From JAPHSX01 sp041554195 (lineage in GTDB: Bacteria; Pseudomonadota; Gammaproteobacteria; Thiohalomonadales; Thiohalomonadaceae), in the NCBI GenBank assembly GCA_041554195.1, contig JBFFMJ010000001.1, positions 1-64,000 of the forward strand: 64,000 nt of DNA, given 5' to 3'. Each line of letters starts with the position of its first letter. The first letter of the stretch is position 1. Below are positions 8,776 to 21,415 of the stretch, piece after piece. The position numbers and the translations under genes were made by a program. The notes beneath the pieces were generated by a model. It had not been told where the DNA came from and made no database searches. It saw only the letters and a list, made by a program, of their open reading frames with translations.

Positions 8776-10401
8776 TTATGATTCCTTATGCTGACGCGCC
8801 GCGGCGACAAAACCGCTGAACAATGGATGACCGTCACGCGGGTTGGAGGTAAACTCCGGGTGGAACTGACAGGCAATAAACCAGGGGTGGTCGGGCAGTT
8901 CGACCACCTCAACCAGGCTCCGGTCCTCGGACAGACCGGAGAAGACCAGTCCCGCCTCGCTCAACCGCTCGAGGTAGTTGTTGTTGAATTCGTAACGGTG
9001 ACGATGGCGCTCCACGATAGAGTCATTGCCATAAATTTCGCGAGCACGGCTGCCCTCAGCGAGGTGACAGGTCTGACCACCGAGACGCATGGTGCCACCA
9101 AGGTCTGAATCTTCACCGCGTTTCTCCACGCTGCCATCGGCATTCTTCCACTCGGTAATAAGACCGATCACCGGATGCGGCGCATCCAGCTTGAACTCCG
9201 TACTGTGCGCGCCATCCAGCCCGGCCATATGACGGGCATACTCGATCACGGCGACCTGCATGCCAAGACAGATACCCAGATAGGGCACCTTGTTCTCGCG
9301 GGCATAGCGCACGGTGGCGATCTTGCCCTCTACACCGCGCTCGCCAAAACCGCCGGGAACGAGAATAGCGTCCATCCCCTTGAGCTGCTCGGTGCCTTGC
9401 CTCTCAATCTCCTCGGAGTCAATATAAACGATCTTCACCTTGGTGCGGGTCTGGATACCGGCGTGGATCAGTGACTCGGAGAGTGATTTGTAGGCCTCTG
9501 TCAGATCCACATACTTGCCGACCATGGCAATGGTCACATCACCGGAAGGATTCTGCATCGCCTCAATAACGGCATCCCATTCTGAAAGGTCAGCCGGTTT
9601 CGCATCGATACGCAGCTTGTCGATCACGATCTGATCGAGATCCTGCTTGTGCAGTTCGCCGGGAATACGGTAGATGGTATCGACATCAATGGCGGAGATA
9701 ACTGCACGCTCCTCGACGTTGGTAAAGAGGGCGATCTTGCGCTTCTCACTCTCAGGCACCGGACGGTCGGCGCGGCAGATCAACACATCGGGCTGGATAC
9801 CGATGGAGCGCAGCTCTTTTACCGAGTGCTGGGTCGGCTTGGTCTTCAGTTCACCGGCGGTAGGGATCCACGGCAGCAGGGTGAGGTGCATAAAGAGCAC
9901 GTTATCACGTCCCTCCTCGACCCCCATCTGGCGGATCGCCTCGAGGAAAGGCAGCGACTCGATATCACCGACGGTGCCGCCGATCTCCACCATCGCCACA
10001 TCGAAGCCGTCGGCCCCGGCCTTCACCGATTTTTTGATTTCATCGGTAATGTGCGGGATCACCTGCACCGTGCCACCCAGATAATCACCACGGCGCTCCT
10101 TGCGGATCACCCGCTCGTAGATACGCCCGGAGGTGAAGTTATTGCGCTGGGTCATGGTGGTGCGCACGAAACGCTCGTAGTGTCCCAGGTCGAGGTCGGT
10201 TTCGGCACCGTCTTCGGTGACATAGACCTCGCCATGTTGAAACGGGCTCATGGTGCCCGGGTCAACGTTGATATAGGGGTCCAGTTTGAGCAGGGTGACT
10301 TTAAGGCCACGGCTCTCGAGGATGGCCGCCAGAGAGGCGGAAGCGATGCCCTTGCCAAGAGAGGAGACAACACCACCGGTAATAAAGATATACTTCGTCA
10401 T
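8776..10401 (-). CDS. pyrG: CTP synthase
   Basis: ATP- and glutamine-dependent amination of UTP to CTP. I use the ATG at 10401 (MTKYIFITGGVVSSLGKG); an in-frame start 15 bases upstream adds only MLAAL. The N-terminal synthetase carries the GGVVSSLGKGIASASL P-loop and the nucleotide-binding block LDPYINVDPGTMSPFQHGEV. The C-terminal class I glutamine amidotransferase has the nucleophile in YLGICLGMQ and the His/Glu pair in ACQFHPEF. Length (541 aa) matches the family. It is followed at once by kdsA. Confidence 0.97.
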   Translation of the reverse strand: MTKYIFITGGVVSSLGKGIASASLAAILESRGLKVTLLKLDPYINVDPGTMSPFQHGEVYVTEDGAETDLDLGHYERFVRTTMTQRNNFTSGRIYERVIRKERRGDYLGGTVQVIPHITDEIKKSVKAGADGFDVAMVEIGGTVGDIESLPFLEAIRQMGVEEGRDNVLFMHLTLLPWIPTAGELKTKPTQHSVKELRSIGIQPDVLICRADRPVPESEKRKIALFTNVEERAVISAIDVDTIYRIPGELHKQDLDQIVIDKLRIDAKPADLSEWDAVIEAMQNPSGDVTIAMVGKYVDLTEAYKSLSESLIHAGIQTRTKVKIVYIDSEEIERQGTEQLKGMDAILVPGGFGERGVEGKIATVRYARENKVPYLGICLGMQVAVIEYARHMAGLDGAHSTEFKLDAPHPVIGLITEWKNADGSVEKRGEDSDLGGTMRLGGQTCHLAEGSRAREIYGNDSIVERHRHRYEFNNNYLERLSEAGLVFSGLSEDRSLVEVVELPDHPWFIACQFHPEFTSNPRDGHPLFSGFVAAARQHKES

Positions 10402-10455
10402 GAGAGCCGCTAACAAGCTGAGATAAAAGAAAAAAACTTTTGGCGTTGAGCCCCG

Positions 10456-11820
10456 CTAATTGTCGTTGTTTTCGCCCGTCATTTCAATGGTCAGAGACCA
10501 CTCAAAGAGAATTCCCTGCTCATTCTCCCCACCGGCGAAGCGACTATCGCTCCACAGACCGGCCACCTGTGCCAGTTGCCCATCAATGAAAAGTAACGGC
10601 CGGCGTCCCCGCTCCCACGGCGGAATGGCGGCCTCCTGGTAGAGTTTTTTCAACGCATGGTGACCGCTACGCCCCGCTAACGCCATGGCCTCACCGCCAC
10701 GACGCCAGCCGATGGTTACCTCAGCCGAGGAGAGCAACTCCTCGCGCAGCCCCTTGCCAACAAGGCGTCGCTTCCGCAGCTCACCCAGACCAGCGGGTAA
10801 CACCATCAACGTCTCGCCGCTCCATGGCAGTGGAGGCCGCTCACCCGGTACAGCTGGCAGCGGCGACATGGCATAGAGACTATCACGATAGCGGCGCACC
10901 TCCGCGCCATGCCAGCAAACCAGCGGCATGGCGTCGACCGCGGAGGGTAACACCTCATCGAGAATGCGTTGCAGGTTGCGACTGTCGGCCACCGGCAGGC
11001 CAAGGCGGCGTAGCCAGTAGCGCAGCAGGTTGCGCTGACGTGCCACGGGGAGTGCCTGTAGTGCGCCAATCGATAGGACCACCTCCCCCGCCACGACCAC
11101 CCCTGCCAGATCCTGCCGCGCCAGCTCATCCAGCAGCTCCGCCGACTCGGCAAAGTGGCCGGCGCTACGGGCAAGCAGTTGCTTTGTGCCGCCACGACGC
11201 TGCTCCAGCATCGGCAGCAGTTCATGCCGCAGGAAGTTGCGCTCCAGGGTGGTATCGAAGTTACTCGGGTCATCGATCCACGCCAGCCCCTGCGCCTCGG
11301 CATAGGCCTGTAATGCCTCACGGCCATAACCCAGCAGAGGGCGTCCCAGCCAACCGGCAGCAAAGGGGCGGGACAGCGGCATCGCCGCCAGCCCGCGCAC
11401 CGCGCCACCGCGCAGTAGCTGCAGCACCAGGGTCTCGGCCTGATCGTCCTGATGATGGGCGGTGAGCAGCATCTCCCCCTCCCCCACCACCTCGGCAAAG
11501 GCGGCGTAGCGGGCCTCGCGGGCTGCCGCCTCGATACCGCGACCACGGCTATCGACCTCGACCTTGATTTCACTGAGTTCAATACCCAGCGCCTGACACT
11601 GCTGGCGACACTGCGCCGACCAGGCCGCAGAATGGGCGGAGAGACCGTGATCCACATGGATCACAGAGAGGGGGGTAGAGAGTTGATCGCCAAGCTGTGA
11701 CAGGGCGTGCAGCAACACGCTGGAATCCAGACCGCCGCTAAAGGCGATCCAGTAACGCCGTGCCTCAGGTAGACGTTGCAGGATGGGAAGGAGTTGTTCG
11801 GGGTAAAAAGTCCTGGTCAC
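10456..11820 (-). CDS. tilS: tRNA(Ile)-lysidine synthase TilS
   Basis: Converts C34 of the CAU-anticodon tRNA-Ile to lysidine, switching its specificity from AUG to AUA. The N-terminal PP-loop ATPase motif is IAFSGGLDSSVLLHAL. HVDHGLS and TAHHQDDQAETLVLQLLRGG are the expected downstream blocks, and the usual C-terminal substrate-binding domains follow. At 454 residues it is about the length of the E. coli enzyme. It lies between accA (11 bases upstream) and pyrG. Confidence 0.95.
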   Translation of the reverse strand: MTRTFYPEQLLPILQRLPEARRYWIAFSGGLDSSVLLHALSQLGDQLSTPLSVIHVDHGLSAHSAAWSAQCRQQCQALGIELSEIKVEVDSRGRGIEAAAREARYAAFAEVVGEGEMLLTAHHQDDQAETLVLQLLRGGAVRGLAAMPLSRPFAAGWLGRPLLGYGREALQAYAEAQGLAWIDDPSNFDTTLERNFLRHELLPMLEQRRGGTKQLLARSAGHFAESAELLDELARQDLAGVVVAGEVVLSIGALQALPVARQRNLLRYWLRRLGLPVADSRNLQRILDEVLPSAVDAMPLVCWHGAEVRRYRDSLYAMSPLPAVPGERPPLPWSGETLMVLPAGLGELRKRRLVGKGLREELLSSAEVTIGWRRGGEAMALAGRSGHHALKKLYQEAAIPPWERGRRPLLFIDGQLAQVAGLWSDSRFAGGENEQGILFEWSLTIEMTGENNDN

Positions 11821-11831
11821 GGGAGAAGTAA

Positions 11832-12791
11832 CTACTTCTCTTCGTAGTTCCCAAACGACATCAGGCGCTGGTAGCGTTGCGCCAGCAGCTCCTCCATATC
11901 GAGTCGGCCAAGCTCTTCAAGGTCGGCGGCCAGCGCCGCCTTAACGTTGTCGGCCACCGCATCGAGGTCACGATGGGCACCGCCCAGCGGCTCGGCGATG
12001 ATGGTGTCGATAAGACCCAGCTCCTTCAGACGCTCGGAGGTGATGCCCAGCGCCTCGGCAGCATCAGAGGCCTTCTCGGCGCTCTTCCACAGAATGGAGG
12101 CGCAGCCCTCGGGGGAGATCACCGAGTAGGTGCCGTATTGCAGCATATTGACGCGATCCCCCACGCCGATGGCCAGCGCACCACCGGAACCGCCCTCACC
12201 GATCACGGTGCAGACGATGGGGGTCTTCAGTTTGGACATCACCAGCAGGTTGCGAGCGATAGCCTCGGACTGACCGCGCTCCTCGGCACCGACACCGGGG
12301 TAGGCACCGGGGGTGTCGATGAAGGTAACGATGGGCATCTTGAAACGCTCGGCCATCTCCATCAGGCGCAACGCCTTACGATAGCCCTCGGGGCGTGGCA
12401 TGCCAAAGTTGCGAATCACCTTCTCCTTGGTATCACGCCCCTTCTGCTGGCCGATCACCATCACCGGCTTGTCGTTGAGGCGGGCGATACCGCCGACGAT
12501 GGCGGCATCATCGGCATAGGCGCGGTCGCCGTGCAGCTCTTCAAAGTCGCTGAACAGGCGCTCGATGTAATCCAGGGTATAGGGGCGCTGCGGATGGCGT
12601 GCCAGCTGTGAGATCTGCCAGGCGTTGAGGCTGGAGAAGATCGACTCGGTCAGAGCCTTGCTCTTGGCCTGCAGGCGTTCGATCTCCTCGCCGATATTGA
12701 TCTCGGCATCATCGCCGACATAGCGCAGTTCTTCGATCTTCGCCTCAAGTTCGGCGATGGGTTGTTCGAATTCAAGAAAATTGAGATTCAT
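11832..12791 (-). CDS. accA: Acetyl-CoA carboxylase carboxyltransferase subunit alpha
   Basis: One half of the carboxyltransferase that makes malonyl-CoA for fatty-acid synthesis. The 319-residue product begins NLNFLEFEQPIAELEAKIEEL, the usual N-terminal helix. It contains GRDTKEKVIRNFGMPRPEGYRKALRLM, FIDTPGAYPGVGAEERGQSEAIA and the oxyanion-hole region GEGGSGGALAIGVGD. It follows dnaE in the same direction after about 104 bases, the common dnaE-accA-tilS arrangement. Confidence 0.97.
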   Translation of the reverse strand: MNLNFLEFEQPIAELEAKIEELRYVGDDAEINIGEEIERLQAKSKALTESIFSSLNAWQISQLARHPQRPYTLDYIERLFSDFEELHGDRAYADDAAIVGGIARLNDKPVMVIGQQKGRDTKEKVIRNFGMPRPEGYRKALRLMEMAERFKMPIVTFIDTPGAYPGVGAEERGQSEAIARNLLVMSKLKTPIVCTVIGEGGSGGALAIGVGDRVNMLQYGTYSVISPEGCASILWKSAEKASDAAEALGITSERLKELGLIDTIIAEPLGGAHRDLDAVADNVKAALAADLEELGRLDMEELLAQRYQRLMSFGNYEEK

Positions 12792-12895
12792 ATTTTAAAG
12801 TTGTCCGACGCTTCGTTCTGATTCTTAAATAATTTCAACATTATAAGCGACAGTTTGACAAGTTGTCGCGCCCAATTGGTCACAGTTTGGAGACA

Positions 12896-16384
<3,489 letters not shown>

Positions 16385-16603
16385 GCGGGGAAGTGTACCT
16401 GCTCTACCGGGGAGGACAAGACTTGACAGGGGGAGCTATACCCTCCTCACAAAGAGATCCTAAGATCCCCCCTCGGCCTGTAGAGCACTAAAGGCTGACG
16501 AAACAAGAAAAACAGAGCGCGTGAGCCAACCCCAGGCAAGTATTCATTAACTGGAAACCATGGCCACCAGCGACATAGATTCCATCTCCTTTTCAATCCT
16601 GAA

Positions 16604-16634
16604 TTGACCTATGATTAAAAGATAAGCATATAAA
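16604..16634 (+). promoter_or_regulatory. Candidate sigma-70 promoter for the APC-like permease
   Basis: TTGACC (16604-16609) is followed after 17 bases by CATATA (16627-16632), or after 19 bases by TATAAA. The predicted transcript start is close to the ATG at 16651, leaving a very short leader. The rest of 16385-16603 upstream of dnaE shows no recognisable gene or RNA. Confidence 0.45.
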
Positions 16635-16650
16635 AAATGGGAATATAAGA

Positions 16651-17889
16651 ATGGCATCAGATCTACTCCTGAACGGTTTTCTCATTTTCGCCGCCATCAT
16701 TGTCATCTACCTTCTCCGCCACCCGCGATTAAGCAAGAGTGACAACTGGAAGGCGACGCTCACCCCCCTCTCCTCGATCATCGGTAGCGGCTTCCTCATC
16801 ATGACCCCGCTGCTGGCCAGCGTGGTAGGACCCATGTCACCGCTTGCGGTGATCGCCATTGTGATGCTGGCCTACTCTATCGGCACCGTGATCCGCTTTA
16901 ATATCCAGCATGTGGAACCACGCATGCTGGATGGAAGCCTCTGTGTGGTTACCCGGCAGATTGAACTGCTTGGCAATATTGCCCTGTGTATGGCCTACAT
17001 GGTCGCGGTGGCTTTTTATCTGTCGCTGCTCTCCTCATTTCTGTTGAATTATATGGAGATACAGAGCCTCGCCGGTGAACGAACGATGACGACCGTGATT
17101 ATCGCCTTTATCGCCATCGTCGGTTACATCAAGGGGCTGGGCGGGCTGGAGAAGCTGGAGGCCATCTCGATGACCATCCAGCTGGCCATCGTCGGTGCCC
17201 TGTTACTGGGACTTTTCATCTATGGCATGAACTTCATGGCCTCCACGGAGACCCTCAATTTTCATTACCATGAAAGGGAGTGGACGACGCAACTGCGGAT
17301 CATGGCAGGAGCCCTGCTGGTGGTGCAGGGCTTTGAGACCTCGCGCTTTCTCGGTGAAAAATACACCGCCGAGGTGCGTGTGATGACGATGCGCCGGGCA
17401 CAGATAATCTCGGGCATCCTCTACGTACTGGCGGTGGTGGCACTGTTACCGGTAGTACAGCACATCGACCTCATCCATGTGAAACTCTCCAGCATCGTCG
17501 AGGTAACCGGACTGGTGGCGGTGGTGCTGCCCATTATGTTGATTGGTGCTGCCATCATGAGCCAGTTCAGCGCGGCCGTCGCCGACACCGGCGGCGCGGG
17601 CGGGCTGTTAAATCAAAATACCGGCAGCCGCTTTTCTACAGAAATCGGCTATGTGGGGGTATCGCTCTGCGCCATCTTCCTGGTGTGGTGGGTGGACCTG
17701 CTGCACATCATCACCATCGCCTCCCAGGCCTTTGCCACCTACTACTTCCTGCAAACGCTGCTGGCCCTGAACTTCTGTTACAGCGACTGCATCCCCGGTA
17801 AACGCATGACACTATGGATGCGCCTGATGTTTATGACACTGTCGGTGATCTTACTGGCAGTTGTCTTTCTGGCGATACCGGCCGAGTGA
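16651..17889 (+). CDS. APC-superfamily-like membrane protein, substrate unknown
   Basis: Polytopic inner-membrane protein of 412 residues with about 11 hydrophobic helices. TM1 is at about residues 7-25, then SIIGSGFLIMTPLLASVVGPMS, the kind of glycine-broken first helix pair found in LeuT-fold/APC transporters. The middle segment VVQGFETSRFLGEKYTAEVR resembles the GFE(T/A)xR block of amino-acid permeases. A glycine-rich loop (DTGGAGGLLNQNTG) precedes the last helices. No neighbour suggests a substrate: dnaE is divergent and rnhB convergent. An amino-acid or cation symporter is the most likely role, but this is inference from topology and one motif. Confidence 0.6.
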   Translation: MASDLLLNGFLIFAAIIVIYLLRHPRLSKSDNWKATLTPLSSIIGSGFLIMTPLLASVVGPMSPLAVIAIVMLAYSIGTVIRFNIQHVEPRMLDGSLCVVTRQIELLGNIALCMAYMVAVAFYLSLLSSFLLNYMEIQSLAGERTMTTVIIAFIAIVGYIKGLGGLEKLEAISMTIQLAIVGALLLGLFIYGMNFMASTETLNFHYHEREWTTQLRIMAGALLVVQGFETSRFLGEKYTAEVRVMTMRRAQIISGILYVLAVVALLPVVQHIDLIHVKLSSIVEVTGLVAVVLPIMLIGAAIMSQFSAAVADTGGAGGLLNQNTGSRFSTEIGYVGVSLCAIFLVWWVDLLHIITIASQAFATYYFLQTLLALNFCYSDCIPGKRMTLWMRLMFMTLSVILLAVVFLAIPAE

Positions 17890-18050
17890 CGGATGGGGCA
17901 TGCCTCACATATCAACAAAGTAATTCTCCCACGCATCGCTGATACTTTAGCGGTTCATCCTTGGGGGGTGGCCGTGGTAGTGGGCGGCGTCGATGATGTG
18001 GTCGATAAAGCCCTGCGGGTGGCAGCAAGGCGGTGTAGAAGAGCTTGAGT

Positions 18051-18650
18051 CTATTTCCCCTCAAGCACCTTTCTCACCGGCCCAAAAGAGCGGCGATGGA
18101 TCGGCGTCACCCCCAGCTCATGCAGGGCGGCGATGTGCGCCTTGGTGGGATAGCCTTTGTGGCCGGCCAGGCCGTAGCCCGGATACTGTTTATCCAGTTC
18201 CACCATCTCACGGTCGCGGGTCACCTTGGCGATAATCGAGGCGGCACTGATCGCCGGGATCTTGCCATCACCCTTGATCACAAATTCGCAACTACATGGC
18301 AGATCGGGGCAGCGGTTGCCGTCGATCATCGCGTGCCCGGGCTGTGGCGACAGCCCCGCCACTGCGCGCTGCATTGCGGTCATTGTCGCCTGCAGGATAT
18401 TCATCTCATCGATCTCCTCGACCTCGCAACGACCGATGGCCCAGGCCAGTGCTTTTTCTTTAATCTCATCAAACAGGGCCTCGCGTTTTTTCTCGCTAAT
18501 CGCCTTGGAGTCGGCCAGACCTTCAATGGGATTGCGGGGGTCGAGGATCACCGCGGCGGTCACCACCGCCCCGGCCAGCGGACCGCGCCCTACCTCATCG
18601 ACACCACACACCAGCGGTGTCGTCGCATCAAACTCAAAACTGGATTGCAT
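18051..18650 (-). CDS. rnhB: Ribonuclease HII
   Basis: Removes ribonucleotides and RNA primers from DNA duplexes. The 199-residue protein carries the type 2 RNase H signature VCGVDEVGRGPLAG near its N-terminus, with catalytic Asp18 and Glu19. VIDGNRCP-like MIDGNRCPDL, AASIIAKVTRDREM with the next catalytic Asp, and the substrate-recognition tail YGLAGHKGYPTKAHIAAL follow. In many relatives rnhB follows lpxB; here lpxB is on the other strand 4 kb away. About 160 bases between it and the permease hold nothing I recognise. Confidence 0.96.
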   Translation of the reverse strand: MQSSFEFDATTPLVCGVDEVGRGPLAGAVVTAAVILDPRNPIEGLADSKAISEKKREALFDEIKEKALAWAIGRCEVEEIDEMNILQATMTAMQRAVAGLSPQPGHAMIDGNRCPDLPCSCEFVIKGDGKIPAISAASIIAKVTRDREMVELDKQYPGYGLAGHKGYPTKAHIAALHELGVTPIHRRSFGPVRKVLEGK

Positions 18651-18677
18651 AATGGTTCGTCTTTTTATCTAACAAAT

Positions 18678-20276
18678 TTACTGCGCCCAGGCCTGTTTCA
18701 GGCCATTACGAAAACGCGTAATTTCATCCCGTAACACGGTGCTATTAATAAACTTGGGAAAGGTCTCGACCAGTTCACTGAGGAAGGCGAGCACCTGGGT
18801 ACGGCGCGAGGCATCGCTCTGCTCGGAGAGTACGCGCCGGCTCTGCTCCAGACGCCGCACATCGACGGTGTTGATGAGGCGGTTCAGCCCCTGATAGTAG
18901 GGGTCTCCCAGCTGCGCCGCGCCGCTCTCCTTGAGCATCGCCCAGCCGTTCATAAAGGCCATGACATTGCCCCCCTCCAGCGCCGCGGTGGCCCACGCCC
19001 TGCTCTGCTCAGGATAATACTGCAACAGAATTTCACGTATCGACTCAAACAGCCCGTAGTTAATATGCCCCTGCTCCATCTGTGCGATGTGGAAGCGGTA
19101 GATCCGCTCATCGGGGCTATAGCCGCGCTCCAGTGCCGTGCGCATCAGCCACAGACGGGTGGTACGAAAGAGTTTTCTCTCCTCCAGCAGGGAGAGGATG
19201 TAGTAAGGGGCCTCGGCACTCCCGGCGTAGTGGCTGAGGAACTGCTCGACAGGCTCAGGAAACTCCTCATCGGCGTAGCGCGACTCATTGAGCAGCGTGT
19301 TGGCAGTGTCACGCGCATCCAGCTTCATGAGCTCGGTACGCAGCGGCTCGAGGTAGGGTTTCACCTCCAGCTGGCGATGCAGCCACCCCTGTGCCGCCTT
19401 GATGTCGCCCATCGCCACCAGCTTATCAAGCTGAGCGCTGGCGGCAGCGATGGCGGCAGCCTTTAACTCCCTGCTGTCGGGATCAGCGTGTAATACCTTG
19501 TCGGCGATCACCAGGGCATCGGCGGGGTTCCCCTCGGCCAGTAGTGTCTGCACCTTCTCCAGCGCCATCTCCTCTGTGGAGGGCATCAGGTAGACCACCA
19601 GCGCCGAGAGCATCAGCACCGTCATGGAGGCCAGTGCGGTACGCAGACAGCGTGAGACTTTGCCCGTCACCGGGGCCGCAGCCTCATGCCGGATACCCGC
19701 AAGCTGCGGCACGCCGTCACTCAGACTTACCGCCTCGGCCAGGTGTTGTGACAGCTCGGAGCCCGCCTCCTGAATTACCCTGTAGACGCGGATCGGCTGG
19801 GGAATGCCCTTGAACACCCGCTCCCCTACCTCGGCTGAGGGGGCCTCGGAGCGGTTCATGGTCTGATAGACCGCGTCGGTAAACCACACCTCACCGGCCT
19901 CGGTCACCCCCTCAAGGCGGGCGGCGATATTCACCGCATCGCCCATTACGTCATTCTCCATCAGCTCCACCTCACCGACATTGATGGCGACACGGACCTC
20001 CAGCCGCTGCTCCTCCTCCTTGCCCTCATTGAACTGGCGCAACACCTCCTGAATGGTAACGCCACACAGCACCGCATCGGTAGGACTTTCGAAATACACC
20101 AGGAAGGCGTCGCCGATAGTCTTGACCACGGTGCCCGCAAAGTGGCTGAACACCGGCAGCAGCAGGCGCTCGTGCTGCGCCAGCAGCGCCTTCATCGCCT
20201 CCCGGCTGGAGGCCGAGGTGCGCAGGGTGAAGCCCTTGATGTCGGTAAACATAATGGAGAGATTTCGCGTGGCCAT
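18678..20276 (-). CDS. Class III adenylate cyclase with one TM helix and helical (TPR-like) tail
   Basis: Predicted cAMP-forming signalling enzyme of 532 residues. The cyclase domain is N-terminal (about 5-165). Metal ligands are Asp12 in FTDIKGFT and Asp56 in TIGDAFLVYF. Substrate-defining residues are Lys52 (KTIGD) and Asp109 (DVMGDAVN), the adenine-selective pair. Transition-state residues are Asn116 and Arg120 (NIAARLE). All six class III positions are therefore intact. A linker leads to one hydrophobic helix at about 207-227. The remaining 300 residues are helical with alanine-rich pairs (ADALVIADKVLHADPDSREL) resembling TPRs, and would be on the opposite side of the membrane from the cyclase. 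It lies 27 bases before rnhB. Functional partners are unknown. Confidence 0.82.
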   Translation of the reverse strand: MATRNLSIMFTDIKGFTLRTSASSREAMKALLAQHERLLLPVFSHFAGTVVKTIGDAFLVYFESPTDAVLCGVTIQEVLRQFNEGKEEEQRLEVRVAINVGEVELMENDVMGDAVNIAARLEGVTEAGEVWFTDAVYQTMNRSEAPSAEVGERVFKGIPQPIRVYRVIQEAGSELSQHLAEAVSLSDGVPQLAGIRHEAAAPVTGKVSRCLRTALASMTVLMLSALVVYLMPSTEEMALEKVQTLLAEGNPADALVIADKVLHADPDSRELKAAAIAAASAQLDKLVAMGDIKAAQGWLHRQLEVKPYLEPLRTELMKLDARDTANTLLNESRYADEEFPEPVEQFLSHYAGSAEAPYYILSLLEERKLFRTTRLWLMRTALERGYSPDERIYRFHIAQMEQGHINYGLFESIREILLQYYPEQSRAWATAALEGGNVMAFMNGWAMLKESGAAQLGDPYYQGLNRLINTVDVRRLEQSRRVLSEQSDASRRTQVLAFLSELVETFPKFINSTVLRDEITRFRNGLKQAWAQ

Positions 20277-20384
20277 GGTCGGTCCCTTTGGCTAATTCAT
20301 TTTATTTTTTAATACGCCTCAAACGGGCGTTTCACTATGCTGCGAACTCTACCCTGTTCACGTCCCTGCCACAACATTAACTGT

Positions 20385-20413
20385 TTGATTTTCCACCTAT
20401 TAAGTGCGACTAT
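20385..20413 (+). promoter_or_regulatory. Candidate sigma-70 promoter for gnnA-gnnB-lpxB
   Basis: TTGATT (20385-20390) and GACTAT (20408-20413) are separated by 17 bases, about 38 bases before the GTG start of the oxidoreductase gene. The -10 box is only a moderate match. No other promoter-like pair was seen in the interval between the divergent cyclase gene and gnnA. Confidence 0.35.
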
Positions 20414-20450
20414 GCGCGGCTATTTCCCGCTATTTTTCAGGACTGCTATC

Positions 20451-21395
20451 GTGAGCTCCCCGTTAAAAACCGCTGTTATCGGTGTCGGCTATCTTGGCCG
20501 CTTCCATGCCCAGAAGTATGCCGCCCTCGACAACGCCGAACTGGTAGGCGTGGCCGACGCCAATGCCGAGAACGCCCAACGCGTCGCCGAGGAGTGCCAC
20601 ACCGAGGCATTTGGTGACTACCGCGAGCTGTTCGGCAAGGTCGATGCGGTGAGCATCGTGGTCCCCACCCAGCTCCACTATCAGGTGGCGAAGGAGTGTC
20701 TGGAGAACGGCATCCATGTGCTACTGGAAAAGCCGATGACCGTCACCGTGGCCGAGGCTGATGAACTGATCGCCATCGCCAAAGAGAAAGATCTGGTGCT
20801 GCAGATCGGTCACCTGGAGCGCTTCAACTCCGCGGTGCTGGCCCTGCAACCGGTGCTTACCCAACCGCAGTTTATCGAGTCGCACCGCCTCGCCCCGTTT
20901 AACCCGCGTGGTGCCGACGTTAACGTAGTGCTGGATCTGATGATTCACGACATTGACATCATCCAGAACCTGGTGCGCTCACCGATCGCCCACATTGATG
21001 CCAACGGTGTCTCGGTACTGACTGACGAGCACGATATTGCCAACGTGCGTATTACCTTCGAGAGTGGTTGCGTTGCCAACGTTACCGCCAGCCGTGTCAG
21101 CATGAAACCGCAGCGCAAGATGCGCATTTTCCAGCCCGAGGCCTACATTTCCATCGACTTTCAGGACAAGATCCTCAGCATGCACCGCAAGGGCGAAAAG
21201 GAGATGTTCCCCGGTATTCCCGAGATCATTTCCGAGGAGTCGATCTTCGATAACTCCGACGCTATCCTTGCTGAGGCCGAGGCCTTTTTGAATGCCATTG
21301 CCAGCCACAGCGCGCCACCGGTAACCGGTGAAGATGGGCGGCAGGCACTCGATACCGCGATCCGCATCAGCGAACTGCTGAACAAGAATTCCTAA
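20451..21395 (+). CDS. gnnA: Gfo/Idh/MocA oxidoreductase, probable UDP-GlcNAc 3-dehydrogenase GnnA
   Basis: NAD-dependent sugar oxidoreductase of about 314 residues from the GTG at 20451. The upstream in-frame ATG at 20337 adds a 38-residue non-conserved leader. The Rossmann motif is VIGVGYLGRFHAQKYA (about 9-24). LLEKPMTVTVAEAD gives the family EKP (93-95), and LDLMIHDIDII holds the catalytic-site His166. In Acidithiobacillus ferrooxidans, GnnA oxidises C3 of UDP-GlcNAc so that GnnB can transaminate it to UDP-GlcNAc3N, the lipid A precursor used by LpxA. The assignment rests on the direct gnnA-gnnB-lpxB coupling and lpxA next door. By sequence alone it could also belong to another nucleotide-sugar pathway. 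Confidence 0.8.
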   Translation: MSSPLKTAVIGVGYLGRFHAQKYAALDNAELVGVADANAENAQRVAEECHTEAFGDYRELFGKVDAVSIVVPTQLHYQVAKECLENGIHVLLEKPMTVTVAEADELIAIAKEKDLVLQIGHLERFNSAVLALQPVLTQPQFIESHRLAPFNPRGADVNVVLDLMIHDIDIIQNLVRSPIAHIDANGVSVLTDEHDIANVRITFESGCVANVTASRVSMKPQRKMRIFQPEAYISIDFQDKILSMHRKGEKEMFPGIPEIISEESIFDNSDAILAEAEAFLNAIASHSAPPVTGEDGRQALDTAIRISELLNKNS

Positions 21396-21415
21396 GACTT
21401 TCCAGGAGAGAGACA

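Noticed and set aside
12847..12869. GCGACA/TGTCGC inverted repeat between accA and dnaE
   Set aside because: Six base pairs with an 11-base loop and no T-run; not enough for a terminator or operator call.
16424..16450. TTGACA followed by TATACC upstream of dnaE on the plus strand
   Set aside because: Spacing is only about 11 bases, too short for a sigma-70 promoter.
17890..18050. Minus-strand frame reading FIDHIIDAAHYHGHPPRMNR between the permease and rnhB
   Set aside because: Protein-like but only about 20 residues with no start or recognisable family; too short to support even as a remnant.
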